Assembly: GCA_000442015.1 (NCBI GenBank)
Contig: KE561208.1
Span: forward strand, 1-31,834
Direction: 5' to 3'
Origin: Rozella allomycis CSF55
Lineage: Eukaryota; Rozellomycota
Length of the DNA: 31,834 nucleotides
The notes under the pieces were generated by a model that saw nothing but the letters and a program-made list of their open reading frames with translations, was not told where the DNA came from and did not search any database. The translations under genes were made by a program, and so were the position numbers. This document shows positions 29,534 through 31,834 of this stretch, piece by piece (within the stretch, counting starts at the first letter, position 1; every line of letters starts with the position of its first letter).

Positions 29534-29981
29534 TGGCAAGCAAATTCAAGTTTCAACAAATTGTCGATCCTTATAGTTTGTTAAAAGTATATCATTTTTG
29601 ATTTACTTTCGATCGATCATTATTAAACTACCAGTTATTGGAAGGTTTTGTGAAAAATTACCACAAATCCTAAAGTTTCACCCAAGAAAGTACAGGAAAA
29701 CGAATTTCCAAAGCTATATCTGAATTAGTAAGCTTTTGTATTCTGATGCTCGAACAATCTTTTGTCATATTTCAATTTCAACTTGAGCCACCAATTACGA
29801 ATGCCGAACACAAAAAGTGAATCCATAGAAAATGGGCATGCAATGGAGACAAATGATCAATACTGTAATTCGAAGTGCGGAAAAAGCGCTTTTCGCTTCG
29901 ATGGATTAAGTTGNTGATGTTCGAACAATCGTTTTTGTCATATTTCATAAATGTAATTTCAACTTGAGCCACCAATTACGA
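29534..29981. promoter_or_regulatory. Divergent promoter plus duplicated GCH1 first exon
   Basis: Between the Mug135-like start (minus) and the GCH1 start (plus). Bases about 29745-29913 are a second copy of the GCH1 leader and first exon (ATG at 29801), ending at the n at 29914. Its product differs from the downstream copy at several residues and by a two-residue indel (TNDQYCNSK versus TNDCNSK). The unique promoter is therefore about 210 bp. No other gene is seen. Confidence 0.7.
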
Positions 29982-30935
29982 ATGCTGAACACAAAAAGTG
30001 AATCCTTAGAAAATGGGCATGCAATAGACACAAATGATTGTAATTCGAAGTGCGGAAAAAGCGCTTTTCGCTTCGATGGATTAAGTTGGCCAAGTAAAAT
30101 ACCATGGTGCACAATAAGCAGGCATTGGAACTGAAAAAAGGATTTCTGAGACAGAAGAAGAACGTGTCTCACGCATGAAAAGAATGCGTGAAGCTGTAAC
30201 GACGCTATTGGAATGTATAGGCGAAGATCCCAACAGAGATGGTTTGCAAGACACTCCTGAACGCTATGCTAAAGCATTGCTGTTTCTCACGAAAGGTTAT
30301 GAAGAAAAGATGTCAGGTAAATATTCTAATATGTATCTCAAAAGGAAGATGTTTTGAATAACGCTATTTTTGAAGAAGACCATGATGAAATGGTGATTGT
30401 GAAAGATATAGATGTGTTTTCAATGTGTGAACATCATTTAGTTCCATTTTACGGAAAGGTAATGCATCATGTGAATCATGAGTAATTAGGTATCCATTGG
30501 GTACATCCCCAACAAAGACGTCATTGGTTTATCAAAGCTGGCCAGAATATCTGAAATGTATTGTAGGCGATTACAAGTCCAAGANGGTTCCATTTTACGG
30601 GAAGGTAATGTATCCTGTGAATCATGAGTAATTAGGTATCCATTGGGTACATTCCCAACAAAGACGTTATTGGTTTATCGAAGCTGGCCAGAATATCTGA
30701 AATGTATTGTAGGCGATTACAAGTCCAAGAAAGATTGACAAAGCAAATAGCAAAGGCGATCGACGAAATGTTAAAACCAAAAGGTGTCGCGGTAGTTATG
30801 GAGTGTTCTCATATGTGCATGGTGATGAGAGGCGTACAGAAGCCGGGCTCAAAGACAACTACATCATCAATGCTGGGATGTTTCAGATCTGATTCTAAAA
30901 CCAGGGAAGAATTTTTATCATTAATTCAGAAATAA
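29982..30935 (+). CDS. GCH1: GTP cyclohydrolase I
   Basis: First enzyme of folate/pterin synthesis: GTP to 7,8-dihydroneopterin triphosphate. Exons 29982-30093, 30122-30316, 30349-30458 and a last exon best read in the right-hand copy (30636-30935); introns are 28, 32 and 31 nt; 238 residues. The first junction gives [20 protein letters not shown], matching fungal GCH1 N termini. The second gives [20 protein letters not shown]; the third gives [20 protein letters not shown]. Zinc and active-site residues are present: MCEHHLVPF (Cys and two His) and [13 protein letters not shown] (second Cys). The tail [10 protein letters not shown] is typical. An unmerged overlap at the n at 30585 duplicates the third intron and most of the last exon, with several substitutions. 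The gene ends 19 bp from the Eco1 stop codon. Confidence 0.94.
30440..30728. other. Unmerged contig overlap at n 30585
   Basis: About 144 bp left of the n recurs right of it with several substitutions, including two in the 31-nt intron and synonymous changes in [12 protein letters not shown]. Reading straight through would break GCH1; using either copy alone gives a complete gene. Confidence 0.85.
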
Positions 30936-30954
30936 ATTGCTTAATATTTATACC

Positions 30955-31717
30955 TTATACCTCGGAAAAGGTTTTGTAATTCTCCCCAGCATACGACTGG
31001 GCTAGCATGGAGCCATCCGTGGTTGGTTGAGAAAATGCAAGATTGGCTTTATCCAATTTCATTCCTAAGGCGAAAGAAGATCTAAGAAACTACACAAATT
31101 AAAATACCTTAGAGCATCTAACATTTTGGTCGCTACACCTTTTCTTCTATAGGATTTCGATACCCACACTCGTGATATTCCTGCCAGTCCATTCTCAAGT
31201 GGGAAAGCAAAAATCGATCCGATTATAAAGTCGGATTGTATGCATATGTAAACCTATAATACACTTTAGCACTAGTAGATTACCACCATTGAATTAAAAC
31301 ATTGATTGGGTATATCAGCTCCACCAAGGTCCATTTGTACAGCGTCCAGAACTTTATTCAGCTATGTATAGTTAATTGACTCTGGTTACAAATTTTCTAG
31401 TTGATGTCTTGCACGTTTGCCAACTGTACTTCAATATCCTTTTTGTCCCGTCCCGATCAGCATACTCAAGAACTGTAGTTCCTTCCTTTTGAATCAAGGG
31501 CTTTTCATTTAAAAGTAATTATATTACCGAACATTTAATACTGCTATTCAATTTTTCTTTGTGATACGCTTCATGTGCTTTAATATCTTTGTCGATATGT
31601 TTGCTATATAACATTCCGCAGAACTCGCATAAAATTGAAATCTTAGACTTCGGATTAGATGAAAACGATAAGAATCGTTGTCTATAAACTTTTTTATCCT
31701 TGGGAATTTTGAAATAT
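30955..31717 (-). CDS. ECO1: Cohesin acetyltransferase Eco1/ESCO, 5' end unresolved
   Basis: Acetylates the cohesin subunit Smc3 to establish sister-chromatid cohesion during S phase. Exons in coding order: 31717(?)-31528, 31500-31390, 31361-31284, 31253-31108 and 31081-30955, with introns of 27, 28, 30 and 26 nt. The N-terminal C2H2-type finger reads CEFCGMLYSKHIDKDIKAHE followed by YH. The acetyltransferase core reads AGISRVWVSKSYRRKGVATK, the acetyl-CoA loop. The last intron joins it to LGMKLDKANLAFSQPTTDGS and YAGE, the family's C-terminal hallmark. The first exon starts after a possible acceptor at 31718-31719; the initiator codon was not found and may lie in 31718-31834 or beyond the window. 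It converges on GCH1, with 19 bp between stops. Confidence 0.9.
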
Positions 31718-31834
31718 CTGAAATATATGATTTATTGGAAAAAGTACAATCATTTTTAAAAAGGAGTGATATCTTTAAAAGGGATGGCTTTTAGAAAAGC
31801 CGAATTAATTAGATTGTTCGCTTATTTAGCACCA

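Overview
The window is a gene-dense, AT-rich stretch of a eukaryotic nuclear genome. The gene set points to a fungus or close fungal relative: PHO80-type cyclin, Ypt7/Rab7, Dot1, Eco1, MED6, DNA polymerase delta, CCT-epsilon, GTP cyclohydrolase I and a Mug135-like protein. A BRCA2 with eight BRC repeats and a GON4L homologue make a yeast unlikely; an early-diverging or reduced lineage is my inference. I support 17 protein genes and no RNA genes, CRISPR arrays or transposons. 

The dominant feature is splicing. Most open frames are exons joined by extremely short GT-AG introns. I resolved 48 introns in 14 genes: 45 are 26-35 nt long, with the mode at 26-28 nt. Each junction was accepted because it restores a continuous frame, usually across a recognisable family motif, and the summed exon lengths are divisible by three in every complete gene. 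The three longer introns are 55, 77 and 111 nt. The 111-nt one, in the polymerase delta gene, is exactly four abutting intron-like units of 28, 28, 28 and 27 nt, each starting GTAA and ending AG. The 55-nt one can be read as two abutting units (29 + 26). 

Layout. 1-324: flank. 325-2268 (+): type I membrane protein. 2330-5592 (-): BRCA2. 6016-6531 (+): PHO80-like cyclin. 6690-10189 (-): POL3. 10379-12881 (+): GON4L homologue. 13172-13879 (-): C2H2 zinc-finger protein. 14293-16180 (-): Sld3/Treslin-like protein. 16239-17129 (-): unknown coiled-coil/disordered protein. 17494-19170 (+): secreted leucine-rich-repeat protein. 19371-21092 (-): CCT5. 21155-21721 (+): MED6. 21890-22632 (-): Rab7/Ypt7. 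22681-24072 (+): DOT1. 24157-25926 (+): EST1/SMG5-like protein with a PIN domain. 25979-27003 (+): unknown protein with seven introns. 27061-28368 (+): MFS transporter. 28829-29533 (-): Mug135-like protein. 29982-30935 (+): GTP cyclohydrolase I. 30955-31717 (-): Eco1 acetyltransferase, 5' end unresolved. 

Many genes serve chromosome duplication, repair and chromatin (BRCA2, POL3, Sld3-like, Eco1, DOT1, GON4L). Two divergent promoters in this set carry E2F/MBF-type GGCGC sites. Intergenic gaps are often below 70 bp (48 bp between the Rab7 and DOT1 start codons). 

Eight single 'n' positions (6739, 15913, 17281, 26853, 28708, 28789, 29914, 30585) are each flanked by two near-identical copies of the same sequence. 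They look like unmerged contig overlaps and create false duplications inside real genes. The copies differ at several sites, which suggests diverged haplotypes.
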